From: Dastarcus helophoroides
Lineage: Eukaryota; Arthropoda; Insecta; Coleoptera; Bothrideridae
Direction of reading: 5' to 3'
DNA length: 64,000 bases
Assembly (NCBI GenBank): GCA_028583605.1
Contig: CM053329.1
Span: forward strand, 18,982,455-19,046,454
Positions 11,495 to 22,462 of the stretch are shown here, piece by piece. The position numbers and the translations under genes are program-made. Each line of letters opens with the position of its first letter. Within the stretch, counting starts at the first letter, position 1. A model generated the notes under the pieces. That model had not been told where the DNA came from. It was given only the letters and a program-made list of their open reading frames with translations, and did no database searches.

Positions 11495-11558
11495 TTCAGG
11501 GGACAAGTTCTGTGTTTCAATTTTTGAAGATAACAAAGGACCAGTCCGTTCCATCAAA
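11495..11558 (+). mobile_element. FB1 mini-element (64 bp) with 11-bp target duplication
   Basis: Only the right arm and right end remain: TTCAGGGGACAAGTTC, TTTCAATTTTTGAAGATAAC, then ACCAGTCCGTTCCATCAAA. ATTAAAGAAGT flanks it exactly at 11484-11494 and 11559-11569. A short derivative with a duplicated target suggests it moved in this reduced form, or that loss happened internally while the outer ends were kept. Confidence 0.85.
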
Positions 11559-11569
11559 ATTAAAGAAGT

Positions 11570-12235
11570 CGATCAAAAACGAAAATGTTTTAAAATTTGG
11601 TGTTATACTTATCCTTTCAAGGATTATAGATCTGAAAGGATCTGAAAGACACTTATACGCTTCTGACGTTTCAAACGTGAAGTCTTCTTTTTAAATTTAA
11701 TCCACTCCTAATTAACTATAATCAAAAATAAAGTCACTTTCGTTCAGGACGTTTGGCGGTTACGAAATTAGCATCCGAAAACAATGAATGAAGAGGCGAT
11801 AAATCACGCACCTAAGCAACTCAAGCAATTTACATAGAATTACAATTTAATTTATTTCGTGTTCCAACAAATTTTTGGCAATGTTATTGATATGAATGGT
11901 GTGACGCTGAGGAAGTTTATTGTTAACATCCCAGGATAAATATTTATAAGACAAGTCAAACACAAATTATGACTGGAATTTTTGTTTACAATTGGAACTT
12001 GGACCGTAGGAATGCTAGTGGAATTTTCTATGTCGTCGAGTGCGTGAAAATCGCTACTAGTTTCCATTCGGGTTAATTAGAGGAAGAAATTAAAATGCTG
12101 ATTATATGGTATTAATTCTTATCAAATAAAAATTATAGTAAGTCGAGGGTTAAAGTCAGATTAAATTTATCCTTTAGTTATTATATTTATGTGAATATTT
12201 TAGGAGTTAATTCATTTTTGGTAATTACACGCAAT
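11570..12235. other. Unique DNA, no gene seen
   Basis: Includes short frames at 11512-11694 (plus) and 11852-12067 (minus). The first starts within an FB1 copy and neither shows a known motif. I see no RNA gene. Confidence 0.5.
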
Positions 12236-12300
12236 ACAGTAATTACACCACCGATATACAATGCACCACAGGCAGCTGAGACGTTGGGACCGAACATTTG
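12236..12300 (+). repeat. Dispersed repeat, copy 2
   Basis: Counterpart of 1-78: AGTAATTAC, ATATACAATG, CAGCTGAGACGTTGGGACCG, AACAT. The first copy has about ten more bases before the ATATACAAT word. Confidence 0.6.
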
Positions 12301-12799
12301 CTGATGCTATATTCTTCATGGAACATATTTCAATATCTATACCTATCAACTAAATTAATAAAAGATTAGGTTAGATTAGAGTTAGATTAGATAAGAATTA
12401 GATTTTTGATAAAGCTACTCTTGCAATATCTTTAATCTTCTGCTTTAGAATTGCTATCTACTCTTAGGTTAGCATCAGAAATTCTTACTCTTTTGATAAG
12501 TTTCTTTAGATACTTTAAAATATAAACTAAATTAATTGAAGGCTTACTTGCTTATTAAGTTTTAAAAATCTTCTTGAGTCAGAACGCATTCTTGAATTCT
12601 GGAAAAAGTGGGGCTGCCCATTCCAGGGCCCAAATAAGATGAACTATTTTATCATTTCTTACAGTATAGAGTATGAAGCTTTATTTATCAAAATATTGAC
12701 TTATAGCCCCGGATGAAGATACCTAAAATCTCTGAACTGGTTGCAATTAAACCTTAATATATATTGAAATAATTAGTGAATTTCAAAATGAGTATTTTC
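12301..12799. other. AT-rich DNA with a TTAG-rich patch
   Basis: Positions 12361-12411 repeat TTAGATTAG/TTAGGTTAG-like words irregularly. The rest shows nothing recognisable. Confidence 0.5.
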
Positions 12800-12985
12800 T
12801 GGAGGAATGGATTGGTCCTTGACTATCTTCAAAAATTGAAATACAAATCCTGTCCCCCGAAACCAAGAAAGATTAAAAATCATAACAAAGGTTGTTGTAT
12901 TTTTTAATCTTTCTTAGTTTCAGGGGACAAGATTTGTATCTTTCTTAGTTTCAGGGGACAAGATTTGTATTTCAATTTTTAAAAA
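12800..12985. mobile_element. FB1 foldback element, copy with long arms
   Basis: The left arm (GGATTGGTCCTTGACTATC, AAAATTGAAATACAAATCCT, GAAACCAAGAAAGATTAAAA) faces a right arm (TTTTAATCTTTCTTAGTTTC, AGGGGACAAGATTTGTATTT). Part of the right arm (CTTTCTTAGTTTCAGGGGAC, AAGATTTGTAT) is tandemly doubled. Flanks AATGAGTATTTT and AAGGAGTATAGT may be a decayed 12-bp target duplication (9 of 12 positions). The core stem-loop is lost. Confidence 0.85.
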
Positions 12986-13599
12986 GGAGTATAGTTTCAA
13001 AAACATTTTTTCAACCGATACCAAATATTTACTAAGCTTGCGTAACCAGCATGCATTTTAGACTTGCATCGAAGTTTGTAATAGTAAAACTCGGAGGTTC
13101 ACGTCGAGCCATGCATCATTTTACGTTGGCAACTTGGCATTGTGTCACAGAGGATTCTCGGATCGATTAGCCTGCCGTAACTTTGTCATTTTATTCGGGA
13201 ATTCAGGACCTTATTCAACACAAATCTCTAGGACTGTCGTCATATCGACATCGCTTTATACAACCTGAAAATTTCACCGTTTTATATTTCCTTTGATGTG
13301 TTCCGCTGCAGGGCACCATTTCCAGTTTTTTTTTTCAACAGAGTGGTGACGTGGTGACAAACTGCAGGATATTGGATTAGAAAATTATTAAGTTTGTAGA
13401 ACTGGAGGTACCTAAACCATTGTGATATTGTCCTTAAGTAGTTGTGTTCTATTTTTTGTTAATACATCTTTTAAATTATGGACATTAAACAGTTGAACGA
13501 AGTAAATCCCAAAATCCTCAAAGCTCCTGAAACTTCAGCAACACTTTATCAGCATAGATTTCAAAAAGTGGATGACTGGCACTATAAGTTTGTATTCTC
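12986..13599. other. Unique DNA, no gene seen
   Basis: Moderate GC content compared with flanks. No long frame, splice-like pattern or RNA gene was recognised. Confidence 0.5.
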
Positions 13600-15030
13600 T
13601 GAAATTCATAAAAGAGTGGACTCTTCGAAGACACATCTTCCTTAAGATATACTACCAGTCTCGGTTATTTACAATCTCAGAGCATAACATTCATCTGATA
13701 TTCGTGCCAGCTTCTTTAAGATGCAATGACAATGCCAGAGCACTAGTATCATTCTTTAACAGAATGAAGAATTCTTCGACTCTAAAGACTCCTCCTTTAG
13801 ATCTTCGTTAGTCTTAGTTAGTCCAGCCTCAGTTATTTACAATCGCAGAGTATAACATTCATATGATGTTCGTTCCAGCTTCTTTAAGATGCTGTCTTCC
13901 AATGACAATCCCAGAGCACTAGTATCATTCTTTATCAGAATGAAGAATTCTTCGACTCTAAAGACTCCTCCTTTAGATCTTCGTTAGTCTTAGTCCAGCC
14001 TCAATTATTTACAATCGCAGAGCATAACATTCATGTGATGTTCGTGCCAGCTTCTTTAAGATGCTGTCTTCCAATGACAATTCCAGAACACTAGTATCAT
14101 TCTTTATCAGAATGAAAAATTCTTTGACTCCAAAGACTCCTACGAATCTTCCTTAGTCTTAGTTAGTACAGTCTCAGTTATTTACAATCTCAGAGCATAA
14201 CATTCATATGATGTTTGTGCCAGCTTCTTTAAGATGCTGTCTTCCAACGACAATGCCAGAGCACCAGTATCAGCCTTTATCAGAATGAAGAATTCTTCGA
14301 CTCTAAAGACTCCTCCTTTAGATCTTCATTAGTCTTAGTTAGTCCAGTCTCAGTTATTTACAATCTCAGAGCATAACATTCATATGATATTTGTGCCAGC
14401 TTCTTTAAGATGCTGTCTTCCAACGACAATGCCGGAGCACCAGTATCAGCCTTTATCAGAATGAAGAATTCTTCGACTCTAAATACTCTTCCTTTAAATC
14501 TTCGTTAGTCTTAGTTAGTCCAGTCTCAGTTATTTACAATCTCAGAGCATAACATTCATATGATGTTCGTTCCAGCTTCTTTAAGATGCTGTCTTCCAAT
14601 GACAATTCCAGAACACTAGTATTATTCTTTATCAGAGTGAAGAATTCTTCAACTCAAAAGACTCCTCCTACAGATCTTCGTTAGTCTTAGTTAGTCCAGC
14701 CTCAATTATTTACAATCGCAGAGCATAACATTCATGTGATGTTCGTGCCAGCTTCTTTAAGATGCTGTCTTCCAATGACAATTCCAGAACACTAGTATCA
14801 TTCTTTATCAGAATGAAAAATTTTTTAACTCCAAAGACTTCTACGAATCTTCCTTAGTCTTAGTTAGTCCAGTCCCAGTTATTTACAATCTCAGAGCATA
14901 ACATTCATCTGATGTTCGTGCCAGCTTCTTTAAGATGCTGTCTTCCAGTGCCAATGCCAAAGCACTAGTTTCATTCTTCATCAGAATAAAAAATTCTTTG
15001 ATTATAAAGACTCCTCCTATAGATATATCG
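13600..15030 (+). repeat. ~175-bp satellite with four-monomer higher-order repeat
   Basis: TTATTTACAATC occurs once per monomer, with monomer starts near 13663, 13831, 14003, 14176, 14352, 14528, 14704 and 14877. Spacings are 168, 172, 173, 176, 176, 176 and 173 bp. Common phrases are CATAACATTCATATGATGTT, CCAGCTTCTTTAAGATGCTG and AGAATGAAGAATTCTTCGAC. The monomers at 14003 and 14704 share private variants (AATTATTTACAATCGCAG, CATTCATGTGATG, GAATGAAAAATT, CTACGAATCTTCC), which indicates a 701-bp higher-order unit. A 79-codon frame at 13572-13811 runs into the array and is not a gene. Confidence 0.93.
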
Positions 15031-16112
15031 ATCCAAGAAGACATCATGTGTGGATCTTGACATACTGCACAAATCTAGTAATGAGTTGCTGGGGAGAACT
15101 CAACTTAATTATCCAGTTACTTTTTCAAACTTGATCGTATGCAAATGGATCATTCTACCCCTCAGCAGCTGTTAACTTCGAAACTATCAAGTCATCATCA
15201 ATCAGTTATTTAAACTACTTGTGGCAAAAGGGACAGGTGACTACATACAAATACGAGCTCAAGTAATATCTGATTTGAGTGGTGGTGTCCGTCCCATGCA
15301 GACGGTTGCCCACCTCTGGCAAATGTTCCTGATGGCCATTAGTCATTCGACAACGAACAACAGGGTTGTCCAGGACCTTTTTACGCTACTGTGTCATGCT
15401 GCGTCCGAAACAAATCTATATTTGTTCGAGCTCCACTCAAGACATTATTCACTACCTTAATTTAATTATGTCATCTAAATTTTGGCCTCGGTCGGTTAAT
15501 CAATTTCATTTAGACCACTCGATGTGTAATTCGAACAATTTTACATCATGGGGCAACGTGAATTTTTACGATTGCTGCAAATGGTTAATTACGTTGGATG
15601 CTTTAAGTAGTTTGGAACTTGGAAGTGTCTGGAAGAAGTTTTTCAAGAGTATACGTAAAATAAAACCGAGACTTACAATTTAAGAGAATTCTGTAGGTGA
15701 GGTGGTATTTTTAAAAGTAGTTGTTACAGTTTGTTAGTTTTCGCAAATTGTTACTTTTGAAGAAATGTCTTCTAGATTCAAAAATATGTCGCGTGCCTTA
15801 TTACTAGTATCACGAGGACTGATGCAGTATACAACAAAAATTGTATCACTTCTTCTGATTAGTAGATAGTAGCTAGAGCAGCTCTATGAGTACACATCTG
15901 ACAAGCTTAGAAGAAAGAAAGTAAGCTTCCACCAAATATCCCACAAGTCAAGTCGAAGATCTGAAAGTCTTCATTTGTTCTGTTGTGCTTATAGTACCTA
16001 GCAAAAATTATCCCAAATTTTGCTATGCCTTATATACTACTGTACATAAATCTGTGTCTAAAGCAAACAAAAATACGACCACGACTAATTTTCTACATTT
16101 TTCCCCGTTTGG
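15031..16112. other. Unique DNA with two short overlapping frames, no supported gene
   Basis: Frames at 15221-15460 (79 codons) and 15366-15683 (105 codons) lie in less AT-rich sequence. The first contains a mixed-composition stretch beginning MAKGTGDYIQIRAQVISDL. I recognise no domain. The frames overlap in different phases and have no visible splice or start context, so neither is called. Confidence 0.4.
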
Positions 16113-19100
16113 TCAGCCTTCTTCAGTGGAAAAGCTCCTATAGATATAAAGATCCAGATGAAGCTTTCATTCCTTAGAAGCTACTACTATCAAGTTTAAG
16201 GCTTTGGTCATAAAAATTTGTAAGCCGCAAGCATAAACCTCGAATTTCCTCCAAACCACGACTGCGGGGTACCCCAGGGTTCATTTCGACGGCCATATAT
16301 TTTTACTATTCGAGGGCTTCCGATTTATTCCGCGACGAAATGTGAGTCATAGGTGCTCATAATTTGATCACCAAAACATAATTGGTTATCTCGGTGGAGT
16401 ACCCCAAGGCTCAATTTCGATTGCTAAATACTTTTGGGTTGACCTCTGTTCTTTTATAGGTTTTGCAAACGACGCAATGTAAATCAAATGTCTAATTGCT
16501 CCAAATGTCATTACCAAAATACACTATATTTTAGTGGGGTACCCCAGGGCTCCATTTTCGCCACCAGATCTCTTCATTTTTCGAGACTTGTCATTGTTGA
16601 GGAGATTTTCAACGCGATAAAATGTAATTGTGCGTTTACACTAGATACTTCCGTTTCTCTCTAGGATAAAATATATTAAGTATCAACTATCCTGAGAGAA
16701 GCTATCCGAGAATTATTTGCGCAGCTGAGAGTCATTTCTTCAGCCTCCTTCAGTGGAAGAACTCCAATAAATATGAAAATCCAGAGGAAGCTTTCATTCC
16801 TTGGAAGCTACTACTATCAAGTTTAAGGTTTTGGACATGAGAGTCTGTAAGCCGTTAAGCATAAACTTCGAATTTTACCACCAAAACCATGACTGCGGGG
16901 TACCCCAGGGCTCTGTTCAACGGCCATATATTTTTACTATTCGAGGGCTTCCCATTTGTTCCGCGACGAAATGTGAGTCATAGGTACTCATAATTTGATC
17001 ACTAACACATAATTGGTTATCTCAGTGGAGTACCCCAAGGCTCAATTTCAATTGCTAAGTACTTTTGGGTAGGCTTCTGTTCTTTTATAGGTTTTGCATA
17101 CGACGCAAGGTAAATCAAATGTCTAATTGTTCCAAATTTCATTACCAAAATGCACGACATCTTAGTGGGGTACCCCAGGGCTCCATTTCCGCTACCAGAT
17201 CTCTTTATTATTCGAGGCTTTTCATTGTTGAGGAGATTTTAAACGCGATGAAATATAATTGTGCGTTTATACTAGATACTTCCGTTTCTCTCTAAGATAA
17301 AATATATTAAGTGTTAACTATCCTGAGAGAAGCTATCCGAGAATTATTTGCGCAGCTGAGAGTCATTTCTTCAGCCTCCTTCAGTGGAAGAACTCCATTA
17401 AATATGAAGATCCAGAGGAAGCTTTCATTCCTTGGAGGTTACTACTAAATATTTTTACTATTCGAGGGCTTCCGATTTGTTCCGCGACGAAATGTGAGTC
17501 ATAGGTGCTCCAAATTTGGTCACCAAAAATAATTGGTTATCTTATTGGAGTACCCCAAGGCTCCATTTCGATTGCTAAAAACTTTTTGGCAGACCTCTGT
17601 TCATTTTAGAGGTTTTCCATACGACGTAATGTAAATCAAATGTCTAATTGCTTCAAATTTCATTACCAAAATACACGATATCTTAGTGGGGTACCCCAGG
17701 GCTCCATTTCCGGTACCAGATCTCTTCATTTTTCGAGGCATGTCTTTGTTGAGGAGATTTTAAACGCGATGAAATGTAATTGTGCGTTTACACTAGATAC
17801 TTCCGTTTCTCTCTAAGATAAAATATATTAAGTGTTAACTATCCTGAGAGAAGCTATCCGAGAATTATTTGCGCAGCTGAGAGTCATTTCTTCAGCCTCC
17901 TTCAGTGGAAGAACTCCATTAAATATGAAGATCCAGAGGAAGCTTTCATTCCTTGGAGGTTACTACTAAATATTTTTACTATTCGAGGGCTTCCGATTTG
18001 TTCCGCGACGAAATGTGAGTCATAGGTGCTCCAAATTTGGTCACCAAAAATAATTGGTTATCTTATTGGAGTACCCCAAGGCTCCATTTCGATTGCTAAA
18101 AACTTTTTGGCAGACCTCTGTTCATTTTAGAGGTTTTCCATACGACGTAATGTAAATCAAATGTCTAATTGCTTCAAATTTCATTACCAAAATACACGAT
18201 ATCTTAGTGGGGTACCCCAGGGCTCCATTTCCGGTACCAGATCTCTTCATTTTTCGAGGCATGTCTTTGTTGAGGAGATTTTAAATGCGATGAAATGTAA
18301 TTGTGCGTTTACACTAGATACTTCCGTTTCTCTCTAAGATAAAATATATTAAGTGTTAACTATCCTGAGAGAAGCCATCCGAGAATTATTTGAGCAGCTG
18401 AGTCATTTCTTCAGCCTCCTTCAGTGGAAGAACTCCAATAAATACTACTATCAAGTTTAAGGTTTTGGACATGAGAGTCTGTAAGCCGTTAAGCATAAAC
18501 TTTGAATTGCATCACCAAAAGCACGACTCTGGGCTACCCCATGGGTCGGTTCGATGACCATATATTTTTACTATTCGAGGGCTTCCGATTTTTTTCAGAG
18601 GTCTCATACGCGACGAAATGTGAGTCAAAGGTTCTCCTACTAATTTCATTACCAAATTACACGATAATGGGGTACCCCAGGGTTCAAATTCCGCTCCCAA
18701 ACATCTTCATTTTTCAAGGCTTGTCATTGTTAAGGAGATTTTACACGCAGGAAATGTAATTGTGCGTTTACACTAGTTACTTCCGTTTCTCTCTAAGATA
18801 AAATATATTAAGTGTCAACTATCCTGAGAGAAGTTACAAAAAAATTATTTACGCAGCTGAGTCATTTGGTCAGCCTCCTTCAATGGAAGAACTCTTTTAA
18901 ATATGAAGATTCAAAGGAAGCTTTCATTTCTTGGAAGCTACTACTATCAACTTTAAGGTTCTGGACATGGCAGTCTGTAAACTGTTAAGCATAAACTTCG
19001 AATTTGACCACCAAAAGCACGACTTCGGGGTACCCCAGGGCTCTTTTAGAAGGCCATATATGTTTTTTATTTGAGGGCTTCCGATTTTTTTCAGAGGTCT

Positions 19101-21230
19101 CATATTCGACGAAAAGTAAGTCAATTCAATCAATTTTCAACTTTCATCTCCAAAACATAATTGGTTATCTTGGTGGAGTATTTCAAGGCTCAATTTCGAT
19201 TGCTAAATACTTTTGGGTATGTCTCTGTTCATTTTAGAGGTCTTGCAATGTGAATCAAATGTTTAATTGCTTCAAATTCCATTATCAAAATACACGATAT
19301 CCTAGTGGGGTACCCCAGGGCTCCATTTCCGCTACCTGATCTCTTCATTTTTCGAGGCTTGTCATTGTTAAGGAGATTTTACACGCGATGAAATGTAATT
19401 GTGCGTTTACACTAGATACTTCCCTTTCTTTCTAAGATAAAATATATGAAGTGTCAACTACCCTGAGAGAAGCTATCCGGAAGTATTTACGCAGCTGAGA
19501 GTCATTTGGTCAGCCTATTTCAGCGGAACAACTCCAGTAAATATGAAGATTCAGAGGAAGCTTTTATTCCTTGGAAGCTACTACTATCAAGTTTAAGGTT
19601 TTGAACATGACAGTCTGTAAGTCGTTAAGCAGCGAATTTTTTACAACCAAAAGTACGACTCCGGGGTACCCCAGGGCTCGTTTCGACGGCCATATACTTT
19701 TACTATTCGAAAGCTTCCAATTTTTTCAGAGGTCTCATACGTGACGAAATGTGAGTCAAAGGTGTTCCTAATTTCAGCACCAAAACATAATTGGTTATCT
19801 TATTCGAGTACCCCAAGACTCAATTTCGATTGCTAAATATTTCTTGGTAGGCCTCTATCCATTTTAGAGGTTTTGCATACGACACAACGTAAATCAAATG
19901 TATAATTGCTTCAAATTTCATTACCAAAATACATAATATCTTAACGGGGTACCCCATGGCTCCATTTCCGCTACCAAATATCTTAATTTTTCAAGGCTAG
20001 TCATTGTAAAGCAGATTTTACACTCGATGAAATATAATTGTGCGTTTACAGTAGATACTTCCGTTTCTCTTTAAGATAAAATATATTAAGTATCAACTAT
20101 CCTGCGAGAAGCTATCCGAGAATTATTTAAGCAGCAGAAAGTCATTTCTTCAGTCTCCTTCAGTAGAAGAACTCCAATAAATATAAAGATCCAGAGGAAG
20201 CTTCCATTCCTTGGAGGCTACTATTATCAAGTTTAAGGTTTTAGACATGAGAGTCTGTAAGACATTAAGCATAAACTTCGAATTTCACCACCAAAAGCAC
20301 GACTCCGGGGTACCCCAGGGGTCGGTTCGACGGCCATGTATTTTTACTATTCGAGGACTTCCGATTTTTTTCAGAGGTCTCATACGCGACGAAATGTGAG
20401 TCAAAGGTTCTCTTAATTTCATTACCAAAATACACGATATCTTAATGGGGTACCCCAGGGTTCCATTTCCGCTACCAAACATCTTCATTTTTCAAGGCTT
20501 GTCATTGTTAAGGAGATTTTACACGCAGGAAATGTAATTGTGCGTTTACACTAGTTACTTATGTTTCTCTCTAAGATAAATTATATTAAATGTCAACCAT
20601 CCTGAGCGAAGTTACAAAAAAATTAATTTAATTAGCTGAGTCATTTGGTCAGCCTCCTTTAGTGGAAGAACTCTTATAAATATGAAGATTCAAAGGAAGC
20701 TTTCATTCCTTGGTAGCTACTACTATCAAGTTTAAGGTTCTGGACCTGGCAGTCTGTAAACCGTTAAGCATAAACTTCGAATTTGACCACCAAAAGCACG
20801 ACTTCGGGGTACCCCAGGGCTCGTTTCGAAGGCCATATATTTTTTTTATTTGAAGGCTTTCGATTTTTTTCAGAGGTCTCATATTCGACGAAATGTAAGT
20901 CAATTCAATTAATTTTCAACTTTCATCACCAAAACATAATTAGTTACCTTAGTGGAGTACCCCAAGGTTCAATTTCGATTGCTAAATACTTTTGGGTAGG
21001 CCTCTGTTCATTTTAGAGGTCTTGCCTACGACGCAATGTAAATCAAATATTTAATTGCTCCAAATTCCATTATCAAAATACACGATATCTCAGTGGGGTA
21101 CCCCAGGGCTCCATTTCCGCTACCTGATCTCTTCATTTTTCGAGGCTTGTCATTGTTAAGGAGATTTTACACGCGATGAAATGTAATTGTGCATTTACAC
21201 TAGATACTTCCGTTTCTCTCTAAGATAAAA
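16113..21230 (+). repeat. Satellite built from a reverse-transcriptase motif (SGVPQGS)
   Basis: About two dozen sites read GGGGTACCCCAGGGCTC or GGAGTACCCCAAGGCTC. In frame they encode (S)GVPQGS followed by a hydrophobic segment. One monomer class reads DSGVPQGSVRRPCIFTIRGL, which fits the GVPQGSxxxPxxF pattern before the palm domain of non-LTR (Jockey, CR1, R1-like) reverse transcriptases. Three ~140-bp monomer classes (A, B, C) are homologous to one another. They alternate with a spacer starting CTAGATACTTCCGTTTCTCT at 16641, 17272, 17792, 18313, 18772, 19412, 20051, 20551 and 21200. Units therefore vary from ~460 to ~650 bp. Stops and frameshifts between motifs rule out a functional enzyme. 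Confidence 0.82.
17272..18313 (+). repeat. Two nearly identical 521-bp units
   Basis: Two adjacent units (starts 17272 and 17792, spacing 520-521 bp to 18313) differ at only a few positions, for example AAACGCG against AAATGCG. Their neighbours are visibly more diverged. Both share the deletion that joins GGTTACTACTAAATATTTTT, removing the first monomer's motif. This indicates a recent tandem duplication. Confidence 0.85.
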
Positions 21231-21348
21231 TATATTAAGTGTAAACTATCATGAGAGAAGCTATCCGAGAATTATTTACACAGCTGAGAGTATCCGATAG
21301 CTTCTCTCAGAATAATTCACACTTAGTATATTTTATCTTAAAGAGAAA
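21214..21348. repeat. Inverted junction in the reverse-transcriptase satellite
   Basis: The spacer phrase TCTAAGATAAAATATATTAA ... GAGAGAAGCTATCCGAGA (21214-21270) is followed by its inverted copy (21292-21347; CGATAGCTTCTCTCAG ... TATATTTTATCTTAAAGAGA). The arms are ~56 bp and imperfect. They mark the change from the homogeneous array to older monomers. Confidence 0.85.
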
Positions 21349-21860
21349 TGTACGGAATAAAGTGTCGACGCACCATAAGTTAATTTCTCCTAAATGTTTC
21401 ATTAAAACGCGTTTAGTGGAGTATCCCAAGGCTCTGTTCTGAGAGCCAGATTTCGATTTCGTGGCAGCTTCCCGAAGATGCATTTCTGTTTAAAGCGAAA
21501 TAATCCCCGATTAGTCCAATTGGACCGTTTTTCATATTCGAAGCCCCAAGGGCGTAGGATTTTGCCGCAACAATACTACTTAAGAATTGGTTTGAGATTT
21601 TACATGTGTTCAAATGTTAATTTCACTTCAATTTTCCACCAAAACACACTTAGTGGAGTACCCCAAGGCTCTATTTTGAGTGCCAGATTTTGATTTCACG
21701 GTAGCTCTCCAGCGTTGCATTTCTGTTTAAAGCGAAATGAATCTCAATTAGACCAATTGGGGTAATCGACGATCGTTTTTCATGCTCGAAGCACCAAGGG
21801 CGTACGATTTTGCCGCAACAATACCACCTAAGAACTGGGTAATGAAGTTTATTAATTATA
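21349..21860 (+). repeat. Diverged reverse-transcriptase-motif monomers, ~239-bp period
   Basis: TTAGTGGAGTATCCCAAGGC at 21412 and TTAGTGGAGTACCCCAAGGC at 21651 start two related units. The second encodes NTLSGVPQGSILSARF and then a stop. GSILS-x-x-F is closer to the general reverse-transcriptase consensus than the main array is. Shared downstream phrases are GCATTTCTGTTTAAAGCGAA, TTAGNCCAATTGG and GGGCGTANGATTTTGCCGCA. A third, partial unit fades near 21860. Confidence 0.8.
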
Positions 21861-22285
21861 CTGGCGTACGATGGTTCTAAATGGGAATATATAATTTTTG
21901 TGCTTGCATCCTGGGCGAGTTGAACACCCATATTATTACCTTGATTACGTTCGGCCGCCAGGAGGTACTTATTTGCCTCATTATAATAATGGAACATGCA
22001 CAGGTTTCAACAAAACGGCTACCTTGTCACGTCAGATGCGCCTCTACATGTTTTTGTTTCGCTATAAAAATAAATTCAGATTTTAATCGACTGGGCACTT
22101 CATTACGAGCCCGTGGGGTATTAAAACAATTAGCGTTTTATAATTGATTTATCCTTGCCTTTAAATTACAGAGTTAAGAGCCTTTCAGACTCAATATGCA
22201 AACGGTAGGTATTTTAAATGCAAAAGCGGGAGGTGCCTCTAAAATATATTCTTTAATATTTTTCTAAATCATTATCGAAGATATT
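21861..22285. other. Unique DNA, no gene seen
   Basis: Short frames overlap at 21881-22147 in two phases, without recognisable motifs. No RNA gene was seen. Confidence 0.5.
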
Positions 22286-22376
22286 AATAATCTTGGCGAG
22301 AATAATAATCTTGGCGAGAATAACAATCTTGGCGAGAATGATAATCTTGGCGAGAATGATAATCTTGACGAGAAAA
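22286..22376 (+). repeat. 18-bp minisatellite, five copies
   Basis: The unit AATAATCTTGGCGAGAAT is repeated five times with single-base changes (AACAATC, GATAATC, CTTGACGAG). Confidence 0.95.
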
Positions 22377-22405
22377 TAATAATCATAAAATTAAAATAAT
22401 AATAA

Positions 22406-22462
22406 AGACTGAGAGTAACCCTCTGCGGCTAGAAGTCCGCAAAATTAGGTTATTCTTGGTCT
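22406..22462 (+). other. Strong hairpin, possible structured RNA
   Basis: AGACTGAGAGTAACC (22406-22420) pairs with GGTTATTCTTGGTCT (22448-22462) along all 15 positions if G-U wobbles are allowed (three of them). Inside, TGCGG and CCGCA form a second 5-bp stem around CTAGAAGT. The wobbles fall as G-U only when the plus strand is the RNA. No Pol III boxes or terminator were seen. The size would suit a small precursor RNA, but no family was recognised. Confidence 0.4.

Noticed and set aside
12361..12411. TTAGG-like words suggesting an interstitial telomere repeat
   Set aside because: The words are irregular (TTAGATTAG, TTAGAGTTAG) and short, so simple sequence is the better explanation.
15221..15683. 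Two overlapping frames of 79 and 105 codons with balanced composition
   Set aside because: They are in different phases, lack recognisable domains and splice context, and cannot both be coding. RNA evidence would be needed.
16113..21230. A functional reverse-transcriptase gene
   Set aside because: Only the GVPQGS neighbourhood is present. The catalytic YxDD region and other palm motifs are not seen, and stops separate the copies.
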